Shown in pieces: positions 50,452 to 58,917 of a stretch of DNA of 64,000 nucleotides (position 1 is its first letter; every line of letters begins with the position of its first letter). Below the pieces are notes generated by a model that was given only the letters and a program-made list of their open reading frames with translations, was not told where the DNA came from and did no database searches. Source of the stretch: Salinirubellus salinus (GTDB lineage Archaea > Halobacteriota > Halobacteria > Halobacteriales > Haloarculaceae); NCBI RefSeq assembly GCF_025231485.1, contig NZ_CP104003.1, positions 3,921,960 to 3,985,959 of the forward strand. The letters run 5' to 3'. The position numbers and the translations under genes were made by a program.

Positions 50452-51666
50452 TCACGCCTCGTCCAGTTCGCCGACGACGCCCGCCGCCACCAGCCGCTCG
50501 ATTGCCGTGTCGTCGAGCCCGACCTCCTCGAGGACGGCCCGTGAGTGTTCACCGAGTCGGGGGGGATGTCGGTCGACACTCGGTTCGGCACGCTCGTACT
50601 TGACCGGGAAGCCCAGCGTCTCCACCTCGCCGGCCGTCGGGTGGTCGAGCGTGCGACGCATCTGGCGGGCCTCGACCTGCGGGTCGTCCCAGACCGAGAC
50701 GGTGTCGTTGATGGGCGCGGCCGGAACGCCGGCCTCGCGGAGCGCCGCCACGAGGTCGCTCGCGTCCCACCGCTCCAGCACGGCCGTCAGTTCCGCTTCG
50801 AGCGCCTCCCGGTTCGCCACCCGTTCGTTCACCTCCGCGAACCGCTCGTCGGCGGCCAGTGCCGGGGCATCGACCGCCTCGCAGAACGCCCGCCAGTGGC
50901 GGTCGGTGACGACCGACAGCTGGACGGCGCCGTCGGCGACCTCGTAGACCCCCTCGGGCGCGAAGTAGTTGTGTCGACGGCCGAAGGGTGGGTACGGCTC
51001 GCCCGTGGCGAAACTGTACGTCGCGCGCGTGGTGAGCCCGGCCAGCCCGGCGTCGAGCAGCGAGACGTCGACGAACTCGCCCTCGCCCGTCCGGTCGCGG
51101 GCGTACAGCGCGGTGAGGATGCCCTGGACGGCGTACAGCGCGGCGAACACGTCGTTCATCGGGACGCCCGAGCGCATCGGGCCGGAGTCCCCGTCGCGTG
51201 TCATCGACATCGCGCCGCCGAGCGCCTGCACCGTCGTGTCGATGCCCGGGAACTCCCGATAGGGTCCCGTCTCGCCGTACGCGGAGATGGAACAGTAGAC
51301 GATCTGCTCGTTGTGTTCGCGGGCGGTCTCGTAGCCGATGTCGTACCGGTCGGTGAACGTCGGCGGGAAGTTCTCCAGCACCACGTCCGCGGCCTCGACG
51401 AGCTCCAGGAACAGCTCGCGTCCCTCGTCGGTCGTGACGTCGAGCGCGAGACTCCGCTTGTTCCGGTTCGCGGTCAGGTAGTAGAAGCTCTCGCCCGCCG
51501 CACCGCCGACCCGCGGTTCGAGGCTCCGGGCGAGTTCACCGGTCTCCGGGCGCTCCAGTTTCACCACGTCGGCACCGAGGTCGCCGAGCAACTGACCGGC
51601 GTACGGGCCGGCGATCATGGTCGAGAGTTCGAGGACGGAGACGTCCGCGAGTGGCTTCGTCGTCAT
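50452..51666 (-). CDS. Family III CoA-transferase (CaiB/BaiF type), copy 5 of 5
   Basis: The 404-residue protein has DVSVLELSTMIAGPYAGQLL, LGADVVKLERPETGE, ANRNKRSLALDV and the probable catalytic Asp172 in GVPMNDVFAALY. It converges on the acyl-CoA dehydrogenase gene with a 12-bp gap, so it is not co-transcribed with it. The frame is open upstream to 51849, but the family start is at MTTKPLADVSVLE. A GGGAAC-G-GTTCCC palindrome lies about 80 bp upstream. Confidence 0.9.
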   Translation of the reverse strand: MTTKPLADVSVLELSTMIAGPYAGQLLGDLGADVVKLERPETGELARSLEPRVGGAAGESFYYLTANRNKRSLALDVTTDEGRELFLELVEAADVVLENFPPTFTDRYDIGYETAREHNEQIVYCSISAYGETGPYREFPGIDTTVQALGGAMSMTRDGDSGPMRSGVPMNDVFAALYAVQGILTALYARDRTGEGEFVDVSLLDAGLAGLTTRATYSFATGEPYPPFGRRHNYFAPEGVYEVADGAVQLSVVTDRHWRAFCEAVDAPALAADERFAEVNERVANREALEAELTAVLERWDASDLVAALREAGVPAAPINDTVSVWDDPQVEARQMRRTLDHPTAGEVETLGFPVKYERAEPSVDRHPPRLGEHSRAVLEEVGLDDTAIERLVAAGVVGELDEA

Positions 51667-51746
51667 CTGTCTGTACGCCACTGGCGCCGACGCCAGCATC
51701 ACGCTTTGGGTCCGTCCGGGGCGGGGAACGCACCCGCTCCTCCGGG

Positions 51747-51759
51747 GGGAACGGTTCCC
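51747..51759. promoter_or_regulatory. GGGAAC-G-GTTCCC palindrome
   Basis: A perfect 13-bp odd palindrome lies in the 315-bp divergent region between CoA-transferase copy 5 and the acyl-CoA dehydrogenase unit. It uses the same half-site type as the palindrome at 31857 and the A-type sites near the iclR genes. Confidence 0.35.
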
Positions 51760-51851
51760 ACGAGCGACGATGCGGATGGGGCGGGTGGACGCCGGCACTG
51801 GGTGACCTGTCTGACGTCGTGTGGAACGGCCGCCGTGGGGCAGTCTCAATC

Positions 51852-51860
51852 TATAAATAA
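51852..51860 (+). promoter_or_regulatory. Strong TATA box upstream of the mini-ORF 51882
   Basis: tataaataa is among the best TATA boxes here. It lies 22-30 nt before the ATG at 51882, but more than 120 nt before the dehydrogenase ATG at 51982, so transcription should start at the mini-ORF. Confidence 0.6.
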
Positions 51861-51881
51861 CTGAGTTACCACCGGTGAAGT

Positions 51882-51977
51882 ATGCGACCGAGCCACACGC
51901 ACCCTGCCGAGCGCCGGGACTCGATGGAGACCCGGACGACCGACCCCATCACCACCCGGCAGCGGCGGGGGCGGTGA
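51882..51977 (+). CDS. 31-residue leader ORF before the acyl-CoA dehydrogenase at 51982
   Basis: The frame opens MRPSHTHPAERRDSMETRT and is Arg/Thr-rich with no Lys. Its TGA ends four bases before the dehydrogenase ATG. Because its ATG coincides with the start expected from the TATA box, a leaderless mRNA would translate this peptide first. No domain is recognised. It is the best-supported member of a group of small coupled ORFs. Confidence 0.45.
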   Translation: MRPSHTHPAERRDSMETRTTDPITTRQRRGR

Positions 51978-51981
51978 GTCG

Positions 51982-53112
51982 ATGGAGTTCCAGCTCACCG
52001 ACGAACAGCGACTCGTCAAGCGCACCGCGAGCGAACTCGCCGAGTCACAGTTCGCAGACGCGGCGTTCACGTGGGATGGCGACATCCCGTGGCCGAACGT
52101 CGAGACGCTCGCCGACCAGGGGTTGCTCGGCATCTCGCTGCCCGAGGCCTACGGCGGCGGGGGGTACGAGGTGCTCGACGTCCTGCTCGCACAGGAGGCC
52201 GTCGGGCGGGTCTGTCCCGACACCGCACACGTCCTCTCGCGGTCCTCGATGGGCGTGCCGCGCGTCATCGCCGAGCTCGGGTCGGACTACCTGAAGGAGC
52301 GGTACCTCCCGCCCGTCACGGCTGGGGAGTCCATCCTCTCCATCGCCATCTCCGAGTCGGAGGCCGGCTCCGACGCCGGCGCGATGCAGACCACGGCGCG
52401 CGAGGAGGGCGACGAGGTTGTGCTGGACGGCCACAAGATGTGGGTGTCGAAGGGGACCCACGCCGACGCCTTCCTCGTCTACGCGCGGTTCGCGGAGACC
52501 GACCGCATCGGCGCGGTCGTCGTCGATGCCGACGCGCCCGGACTCACGGTAGAGGACGGCTACGTCAACATGGCCGACCACCGGCAGAACGTCCTCCGGT
52601 TCGACGACTGCCGGATTCCGGTCGAGCACGAACTCGCCGTCGGTGCGGACGCGTTCAAGGAGCTCCTCGCGGAGTTCAACGTCGAGCGGTGTCACAACGC
52701 GATGATGTGCGTCGCCTGCGGGCTGAACGCCTTCGACACGGCTCGCGAGCACGCCGCCGACCGCGAGCAGTTCGGCCAGCCCATCGGCGAGTTCCAGGCC
52801 ATCGAGCACAAGCTCGCGGACATGGCCATCAACCTCGACGCCGCCCGCCTCCTCGTCTACCGGACGGCCGCGAACGCCCGCGGTGGAACGGCCTCGCGGA
52901 TGGAGGCCTCCATCGCGAAGGTGTTCGCCAACGAGGCCGGTCAGGAGGTCGTCGACCAGGCGATGCAGATCTGCGGTGCGATGGGCTACTCGAAGGACAG
53001 CCCCCTCGAGTACCTCTACCGGTGGGTCCGCGGCTGGCGCATCGCGGGCGGTACCGTCGAGATCCACCGCAACGGCATCGCCGAGCAGCTGCGGAAGTAC
53101 GGGTTCGAGTGA
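51982..53112 (+). CDS. Acyl-CoA dehydrogenase
   Basis: The 376-residue protein has AISESEAGSDAGAMQTT, a DREQFGQPIGEFQAIEHKLADMAIN segment and a C-terminal QICGAMGYSKDSPLEYLYRWVRGWRIAGGTVEIHRN. It has the full FAD-dependent dehydrogenase length. One base separates its stop from the ADP-forming acyl-CoA synthetase gene, so acid activation and dehydrogenation are coupled. Substrate class cannot be told. Confidence 0.92.
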   Translation: MEFQLTDEQRLVKRTASELAESQFADAAFTWDGDIPWPNVETLADQGLLGISLPEAYGGGGYEVLDVLLAQEAVGRVCPDTAHVLSRSSMGVPRVIAELGSDYLKERYLPPVTAGESILSIAISESEAGSDAGAMQTTAREEGDEVVLDGHKMWVSKGTHADAFLVYARFAETDRIGAVVVDADAPGLTVEDGYVNMADHRQNVLRFDDCRIPVEHELAVGADAFKELLAEFNVERCHNAMMCVACGLNAFDTAREHAADREQFGQPIGEFQAIEHKLADMAINLDAARLLVYRTAANARGGTASRMEASIAKVFANEAGQEVVDQAMQICGAMGYSKDSPLEYLYRWVRGWRIAGGTVEIHRNGIAEQLRKYGFE

Positions 53113-53113
53113 T

Positions 53114-55177
53114 ATGGACCGGCTGTTCACCCCCGCGTCCATCGCGCTCGTCGGCGCCTCGGCGGACCCCGAGAAACTGTCGGGGCGGCCGTACCGCTAC
53201 CTGCAGCGCCACGGGTACGAGGGGGAACTGTTCCTCGTCAACCCGAGCCACGACACCATCGATGGCCGGCGGTGTTACGATTCGGTGACCGAGCTTCCGA
53301 GGACGGTCGACCTCGCGATGGCGCTCGTGCCCGCACGACTGACCCCGCAGGTCGTCACCGAGTGTGGCGCGGCGGGCATCCCGTACGTGCTGGTCATCGC
53401 GTCGGGGTTCTCCGAGACGAGCGAGGGAGCGGCGCTGGAGGCGGAGCTCCTCGACGCCGCCCGCGAGGCCGGTGTCCGGCTCGTCGGCCCGAACTCCGAG
53501 GGGCTGGTGAACGTCCCCAGGAGGGTGGGGGCGTCGTTCTCCTCCATCCTCAAACGCGAGTCACTCGTCCCCGGTGGCCTGAGCGTGGTCACCCAGAGTG
53601 GGGCGTTCGGCGGCGCGCTGTTCCAGCTGTCCCAGGACCGGAACGTCGGCGGCAACGTCTGGCTCTCGACGGGCAACGAGGCCGACCTGACGACCGTCGA
53701 CTTCCTCCGACACCTCGTCGAGGACGCCGGAACCGACGTGCTCGTCAGTTACGTCGAGTCGCTGACCCGTGGTGGGGAACTGCTCGACGTCGGCCGCCGC
53801 GCCGCCGAGACCGACACGGACCTGGTGGCGATCCGCGTCGGTGAGTCGCCAGCGGGCCGGGAGGCCGCGGCCTCGCACACGGGGAGCATCGCGTCCGACG
53901 ACGCCGTCTACGAGGCCGTGTTCGAGCAGGCCGGCGTCACGACCGTGTGGGGCGTCGACGAGTACGTCGACCTCGTCACGGCGCTCTCGACGGTGCCCGC
54001 GGCCGCGTACCCCGACGTGGACGCCGAGGCGGGCCGCGGCATCGGCGTCCTGAGCGTCTCGGGCGGCGCCGCGGTACTTATCGCCGACACCTGCCACCGA
54101 GTAGGACTGCCCCTCGCCCGCTTCGCCGACGAGACCGTCGCCGCCATCGAGGCCGAGATTCCGGCGTACGGCTCGGCGACGAACCCCGTCGACGTGACCG
54201 GCGGCATCATCAGCCAGCCGGAGCTGTTCGAGCGCTGTATGCGGAGCGTCGCGACCGACGGGGCGGTCGAGGGCGTCGTCCTCCAGTTCGGGAACTCGGG
54301 CGGCGAGACCGTCGAGACCTGCAAGGCCGAACTGCTCGACATCCAGGCCGAGAGCGACCGCCCCATCGCCGTCGTGTTCACCGGCGGCCAGCCGAGCCCC
54401 GAGACCGCCACCGAACTCCGCGAGGCCGGCGTCCTCCTGTTCGAGGACCCGGTCCGTGCGGTCCGGACGCTCAAGACGCTCGCGGACCGGCGGACCGCCC
54501 GTGGGCGTACGGCGCGACTCCCCGACCGCGTCGACTACGCGGACCGCCGGCCGTTGCCCGGCGACGGCTCGTGGGCGACGGTGGCCGACGCGCTCGCCGA
54601 GGTCGGTGTCTCGTTCGCCCGGACGGTTCGGGTCGAGCGCGCCGACGCAGCCGTCGACGCAGCCGAGCGGATCGGCTATCCGGTCGCGATGAAACTGGAC
54701 CCGCTCGTCGTCGACCACAAGTCGGAGGTCGGGGGCATCCGGGTCGGACTCGACGACGCGGCGGCTGTCGGTGACGCCTACGAGGCACTCGCCGCGCTCG
54801 GCGACGGAGTCCTCGTCCAGGAGCAGGTCGAGGGGGTCGAGGCGGTCGTGGGTGTCGTCGACGACCCGGACTTCGGGCCGGTGATGCTGGTCGGGCCGGG
54901 CGGCGTGTTCGTCGAGCTGTTCGACGACTTCGCGTATCGGGCGCTACCCGTCACCGAGTCGATGGCCCGCGAGATGGTCGCGGAGACCGCACTCGGCGAC
55001 CTGCTCGACGGCTACCGGGGCGCCCCACCCGGCGACGTGGACGCGCTCGTCTCGCTCCTGGTCGCGGTCTCGGACGCCTACGCGACGTACGACCTCGCGG
55101 AACTGGAGTGCAACCCAGTGATCGTCACGGCCGACGACGCGCTCGCGGTCGACCTGCTCGTCTCGGCGGGGGAGTGA
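53114..55177 (+). CDS. ADP-forming acyl-CoA synthetase, fused alpha-beta (acetate-CoA ligase type)
   Basis: The 687-residue protein fuses an N-terminal CoA-binding domain (IALVGASADPEKLSG), a ligase-CoA domain with the phosphorylated His255 (AAASHTGSIASDDA) and a C-terminal ATP-grasp domain from about residue 480 (GYPVAMKLDP, SEVGGIRVGL, ECNPVIV). It interconverts acyl-CoA, ADP and phosphate with acid, ATP and CoA. Archaea use such enzymes for ATP gain or acid activation. It follows the acyl-CoA dehydrogenase by one base. Whether it activates a substrate or harvests energy cannot be told. Confidence 0.9.
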   Translation: MDRLFTPASIALVGASADPEKLSGRPYRYLQRHGYEGELFLVNPSHDTIDGRRCYDSVTELPRTVDLAMALVPARLTPQVVTECGAAGIPYVLVIASGFSETSEGAALEAELLDAAREAGVRLVGPNSEGLVNVPRRVGASFSSILKRESLVPGGLSVVTQSGAFGGALFQLSQDRNVGGNVWLSTGNEADLTTVDFLRHLVEDAGTDVLVSYVESLTRGGELLDVGRRAAETDTDLVAIRVGESPAGREAAASHTGSIASDDAVYEAVFEQAGVTTVWGVDEYVDLVTALSTVPAAAYPDVDAEAGRGIGVLSVSGGAAVLIADTCHRVGLPLARFADETVAAIEAEIPAYGSATNPVDVTGGIISQPELFERCMRSVATDGAVEGVVLQFGNSGGETVETCKAELLDIQAESDRPIAVVFTGGQPSPETATELREAGVLLFEDPVRAVRTLKTLADRRTARGRTARLPDRVDYADRRPLPGDGSWATVADALAEVGVSFARTVRVERADAAVDAAERIGYPVAMKLDPLVVDHKSEVGGIRVGLDDAAAVGDAYEALAALGDGVLVQEQVEGVEAVVGVVDDPDFGPVMLVGPGGVFVELFDDFAYRALPVTESMAREMVAETALGDLLDGYRGAPPGDVDALVSLLVAVSDAYATYDLAELECNPVIVTADDALAVDLLVSAGE

Positions 55178-55543
55178 GCAACGGCACGCACGTCGGGCTC
55201 CCCCGGCCAGTCCTGCACGGTGTGTATCGAACGACGCCGTACGCTCGAGGCGCCGACTCGGAGCCGGCGGCTTCCGGGCCGAACTCGGTCGAAATTCACG
55301 AGTCATCCACCGTGAAGCGGGCACGAGTACAACCGTGAGCGGGTGTGGGAGCTGGAGTCCGAGAGGTACCGCTCGTGGCGCCCGGTCGCCGACCCCGGCC
55401 CACCTATCGCGTGGAGAATACTTCGATTTCGGTGGCAGAACCGAACTGCTCCCGCTTGTGGAACTCGAGTCACATAATATCTTGTGATTCCATGCGATAA
55501 ATCTTGGATTACGCTTATGTGTTCGCAGTACGAGGTCCGGGCC
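55178..55543. other. 366-bp region before the small unknown gene
   Basis: No other gene is seen. Its last 80 bases are AT-rich and include the TCACA...TGTGA palindrome around a TATA-like box. The rest shows no clear motif. If the small protein starts at 55517, the region is 339 bp. Confidence 0.5.
55470..55487 (+). promoter_or_regulatory. TCACA-N8-TGTGA palindrome enclosing a TATA-like box
   Basis: Perfect 5-bp arms at 55470-55474 and 55483-55487 flank taatatct. A bound protein would mask the TATA box. It lies 30-47 nt before the ATG at 55517 and 57-74 nt before the one at 55544. Confidence 0.45.
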
Positions 55544-55903
55544 ATGCGCTACGAGACCTTGCTCGAACGACGTGTCGACGAGTGGGAGGACGGCTACGGT
55601 GTCGTCCAGATCGTCAGCCCCGACTCGGCCGACGAGAACGAACTCCGGTTCTGTTACTACAAGAACGGCGAGTTCGTCAACCGGCCGCTCACCATCGCCC
55701 CCACGGCGGAGGCGGCCGAACGGACCGCCGAGGTCGTCGAGACGATGGCCAGTCTGGCCCGGACGTTCACCCCCGACGAGATATCGGCACTCGTCGCGGA
55801 ACTCGGCGAGGACCGCATCCTCGAACTGGCCGTCCTCATCGAGGAACTCGGACGGGGTCGCTTGCTCGAGATACTGCAGGCACAGCAGGAAGGGGACGAC
55901 TGA
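55544..55903 (+). CDS. Small conserved-looking protein of unknown function
   Basis: The 119-residue soluble protein (MRYETLLERRVDEWEDGYGVV...) has an N-terminal mixed alpha/beta part with NELRFCYYKNGEFVNRPLTIAPT and a helical C-terminal half from about residue 50 (ETMASLARTFTPDEISALVAELGEDRILELAVLIEELGRGRLLEIL) that could form a helical hairpin or coiled coil. It is highly acidic. I do not recognise the family. ATG 55517 would add nine residues; 55544 looks more natural. Its AT-rich promoter with an inner palindrome suggests specific control. Nothing in its context shows a role in catabolism. Confidence 0.7.
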   Translation: MRYETLLERRVDEWEDGYGVVQIVSPDSADENELRFCYYKNGEFVNRPLTIAPTAEAAERTAEVVETMASLARTFTPDEISALVAELGEDRILELAVLIEELGRGRLLEILQAQQEGDD

Positions 55904-55999
55904 CGCCCCTCGTGGCCGACCGTACCGCCGGGGGCCGGTCGGGGACCCGAGAATCGCTCGGGGGGAACGCTTAATGGACGTTTCTCGCTATCACGTCGC

Positions 56000-57598
56000 A
56001 TGCACCTCGACGAGGTCACGGGCGACGCCCGTGGCGGGAACGTCGCACGGTTGTTCGACGAGACGGTCCGGAACCACGGTGGGGAACTCGCCGTCGAGGG
56101 GCCGGGACGTGAACTCACGCACGCCGAACTCGCCCACGAGACGGCGTCGTTCGCGGGCGGCCTGCGCGAGCGTGGGTTCGACCCGGGTGACAGGCTGTTG
56201 TGCTACCTGCCGAACTCCCCGCAGTACCTCGTCGCCGCGCTCGGCGCCTTCCGCGCGGGCGTGGTCGTCTCGCCCGTCAACCCGCAGTACAAGCGGCGCG
56301 AGCTCGGCTACCAACTCGAGGACACCGACGCGTCGGTCGTCGTCACGCACCCCGACCTGCGGCCGGTCGTGACCGAGACGCTCGCCGAGTCCGACCGAGA
56401 CCCGACCGTCGTCTCGGTGGGTGACCCCGACCAGCATCACCCCGACGACGTGGCGTTCGACGCGGTGCGTGGCGACCCGGTGACGGTCGACCGTGACCCG
56501 GAGGACGTCGCGCTCCTCCCGTACACCTCGGGGACGACGGGCCAGCCCAAGGGGGTGCGACTCACCCACCGGAACTTCGCGGCACAGCTCGTCTCGTACC
56601 TCGCCAGCCGGGACGACGAGGTGGCCGACACCGACGTCCGGTCGCTCTGTTACCTGCCGCTGTACCACATCACGGGGTTCACCCACGTCGCCATGCAGCC
56701 GCTGGTCCGTGGTGGCGCACTCTACCTCCGCAACCCGAGCGACTGGTCGGCCGAGACGGCGATGGAGACCATCGAGTCCGAGGGTATCACCCACTTCGTC
56801 GGCGTCACGGCGATGTACGTCGACATGGTGGGGAGCGGGTCGTTCGGCGAGCACGACCTCTCCTCGCTCGTCCGGGTCAGCGAGGGGGGTGCGAAGATGT
56901 CCGTCGCCGTCCAGGAGCGCTTCGAGGCGGTGGCGGACGTCTCGCTGACCGAGGGGTACGGCATGACCGAGACGACCGGCGCGACCCACTCGCAACGGGG
57001 ATCGGCGTTCGGCCCACGCCACGGCAGTATCGGCCAGCCGCTGCGCCACACCGACTGCAAGGTGGTCGACGCCTCGGGCGAGGAGGTGCAGCCGGGCGAG
57101 GAGGGCGAACTCCTCGTCCGTGGCCCGCAGGTGATGGCCGGCTACCACGGGATGCCCGAGGCCACGGCGGACGCGTTCACCGAGACGGGCTACCTCCGGA
57201 CGGGCGACGTGGCACGGCGTGACGCCGACAACTACTACGAGATCGTCGACCGCAAGAAGCACGTCATCGTCACCGCCGGGTACAACGTCTACCCGAGCGA
57301 GGTGGAGGAGTTGCTGCGCGAACACGAGGCCGTCGCGGACGCCGCCGTCGTCGGCCGCGACGACGACCGTCGCAACGAGGTCCCCGTCGCCTACGTCGTG
57401 GCGGCACCCGATACCGAACCCACCGGGCCCCTCGCCGAGACGGTCCGCCAGTTCGTCCTCGACCGGGTGGCCGAGTACAAGCACCCGCGCGAGGTCCACT
57501 TCGTCGACGCGCTCCCCCGGACGGCCAGTGGGAAGGTCCAGAAGTACGAGCTGGAGCGGCGCGCGGACGAGGCCGGAGGGGCGACGAGCGAGTCCTGA
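56000..57598 (+). CDS. AMP-forming acyl-CoA synthetase (ANL superfamily)
   Basis: The 532-residue protein has the AMP-binding motif PYTSGTTGQPKGV, the GYGMTET segment, YLRTGDVARRD and the catalytic C-terminal lysine motif PRTASGKVQKYEL. This is the standard layout of fatty-acid or aromatic acyl-CoA ligases. A TATA-like cttaat is about 26-31 nt before the ATG. It activates an acid with ATP to acyl-CoA and AMP. It converges on an acyl-CoA dehydrogenase gene 51 bp away. Confidence 0.92.
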   Translation: MHLDEVTGDARGGNVARLFDETVRNHGGELAVEGPGRELTHAELAHETASFAGGLRERGFDPGDRLLCYLPNSPQYLVAALGAFRAGVVVSPVNPQYKRRELGYQLEDTDASVVVTHPDLRPVVTETLAESDRDPTVVSVGDPDQHHPDDVAFDAVRGDPVTVDRDPEDVALLPYTSGTTGQPKGVRLTHRNFAAQLVSYLASRDDEVADTDVRSLCYLPLYHITGFTHVAMQPLVRGGALYLRNPSDWSAETAMETIESEGITHFVGVTAMYVDMVGSGSFGEHDLSSLVRVSEGGAKMSVAVQERFEAVADVSLTEGYGMTETTGATHSQRGSAFGPRHGSIGQPLRHTDCKVVDASGEEVQPGEEGELLVRGPQVMAGYHGMPEATADAFTETGYLRTGDVARRDADNYYEIVDRKKHVIVTAGYNVYPSEVEELLREHEAVADAAVVGRDDDRRNEVPVAYVVAAPDTEPTGPLAETVRQFVLDRVAEYKHPREVHFVDALPRTASGKVQKYELERRADEAGGATSES

Positions 57599-57649
57599 CC
57601 TGACCGTCTCGTCGGCCGGTGACGACGGCCCGACCGGCCGCGCGGCCGC

Positions 57650-58846
57650 TCAGATGAGCTCGCGCGCGATGGTCCGGCGCTGTATCTCGTCGGTCCCCTC
57701 GAAGATACGGAGGACCCGGGTCCCCCTGTAGCGCCGCTCTATCGGCTGGTCCTTCATGAACCCGGCACCGCCGTACACCTGCATCGCCACGTCGGCCGCC
57801 TGGTTCGCGAGCTCGGCACCACGGAGCTTCGCCATCGACTCCTCCTTGCGGGCGCGTTCGCCGTTCTGTATCTTCCACGCCGCGTAGCGGTAGAGCCAGC
57901 GGACCTGTTCGACCTCGGTGGCGAGGTCGGCGAGCTGGAAGGAGACGCCCTGCCGGTGTCCGATGGGCTTGCCGAACGTCTCGCGGTCGCGGGCGTAGTC
58001 GACCGCGAGGTCGAGGAGGTGCTGTGCCGTGCCGACCGCGTTCGCGGCGATCTTGATGCGCCCGCCGCCGATCCAGTTCATCGCGGTCTGGAACCCCTGG
58101 TCCACCTCCCCGAGGACCTTGTCCTCGCCCACGCGGACGCCGTCGAACCGGAGTTCACACTGCCCACCGGGCGTCAGCCCCATCGTCCGGTGGACGTGCT
58201 CGACGCTGTAGCCCTCCTTGTCGGCGTCGACGAGGAAGCAGGTGATGCCGCCGTACTCACCCTTCTCGCCCGAGGTGCGGGCGAACACCATCGCGAAGTC
58301 GGCGTACGGCCCGTTCGTGATCCAGTACTTGTTGCCGTCGATGACCCACTCGTCCCCGTCCTTCTCGGCGGTGGCGTCCATGTACTGGGGGTCGCTCCCG
58401 TGGTCCGGTTCGGTCAGCGCGAAGCAGGTGGTTATCTCGCCCTCCATCAGCGGGTCGAGGTACTCCTCGCGCTGTTCCTCGGTACACGCCAGCAGGATGG
58501 CCGTCGGGCCGCCGGCCCCGCCCATGATGGCGTCGTGGAACCCGGGCGGCCGGTTCGCGAGGTGCTCGGTGACGATGGCGCTCGTCAGCAGGTCCACGCC
58601 GCCGCCGCCCACCTCCTCCGGCATGTCCATCCCGTAGAAGCCCGCCTCGACCGACTTCTGGCGGATGGTCTCGACCACCTCCCGGTACTCGGGGACCTGG
58701 AAGTGGTCCTCGTCGACGATGTGTCGCTCGTAGTCCTCGCCGAGGAACTCGGGGTGTTCGTTCTCCAGCGGGACGACCTCCTGCTCGATGAACTCGTCCA
58801 GCGCCTTCTTGATCTGGGTCGCCTCGGCCGGTTCGCTGAAATCCAT
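57650..58846 (-). CDS. Acyl-CoA dehydrogenase
   Basis: The 398-residue protein has CFALTEPDHGSDPQ, DRETFGKPIGHRQGVSFQLADLATEV and QVYGGAGFMKDQPIERRYRGTRVLRIFEGTDEIQRR, all family signatures. The DHGSD variant and RRYRGTRVLRI tail separate it from the other three dehydrogenases in the window. AT-rich sequence (atttgtta) lies just upstream of the ATG. Products of the ligase at 56000 are candidate substrates because of proximity only. Confidence 0.92.
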   Translation of the reverse strand: MDFSEPAEATQIKKALDEFIEQEVVPLENEHPEFLGEDYERHIVDEDHFQVPEYREVVETIRQKSVEAGFYGMDMPEEVGGGGVDLLTSAIVTEHLANRPPGFHDAIMGGAGGPTAILLACTEEQREEYLDPLMEGEITTCFALTEPDHGSDPQYMDATAEKDGDEWVIDGNKYWITNGPYADFAMVFARTSGEKGEYGGITCFLVDADKEGYSVEHVHRTMGLTPGGQCELRFDGVRVGEDKVLGEVDQGFQTAMNWIGGGRIKIAANAVGTAQHLLDLAVDYARDRETFGKPIGHRQGVSFQLADLATEVEQVRWLYRYAAWKIQNGERARKEESMAKLRGAELANQAADVAMQVYGGAGFMKDQPIERRYRGTRVLRIFEGTDEIQRRTIARELI

Positions 58847-58917
58847 GTCGTGTGCTGGCAAAGCACTAACAAATAGGTTCGGGTGGCGGCCCCCTCCGTC
58901 GGGGCGGGTCGGACGGC

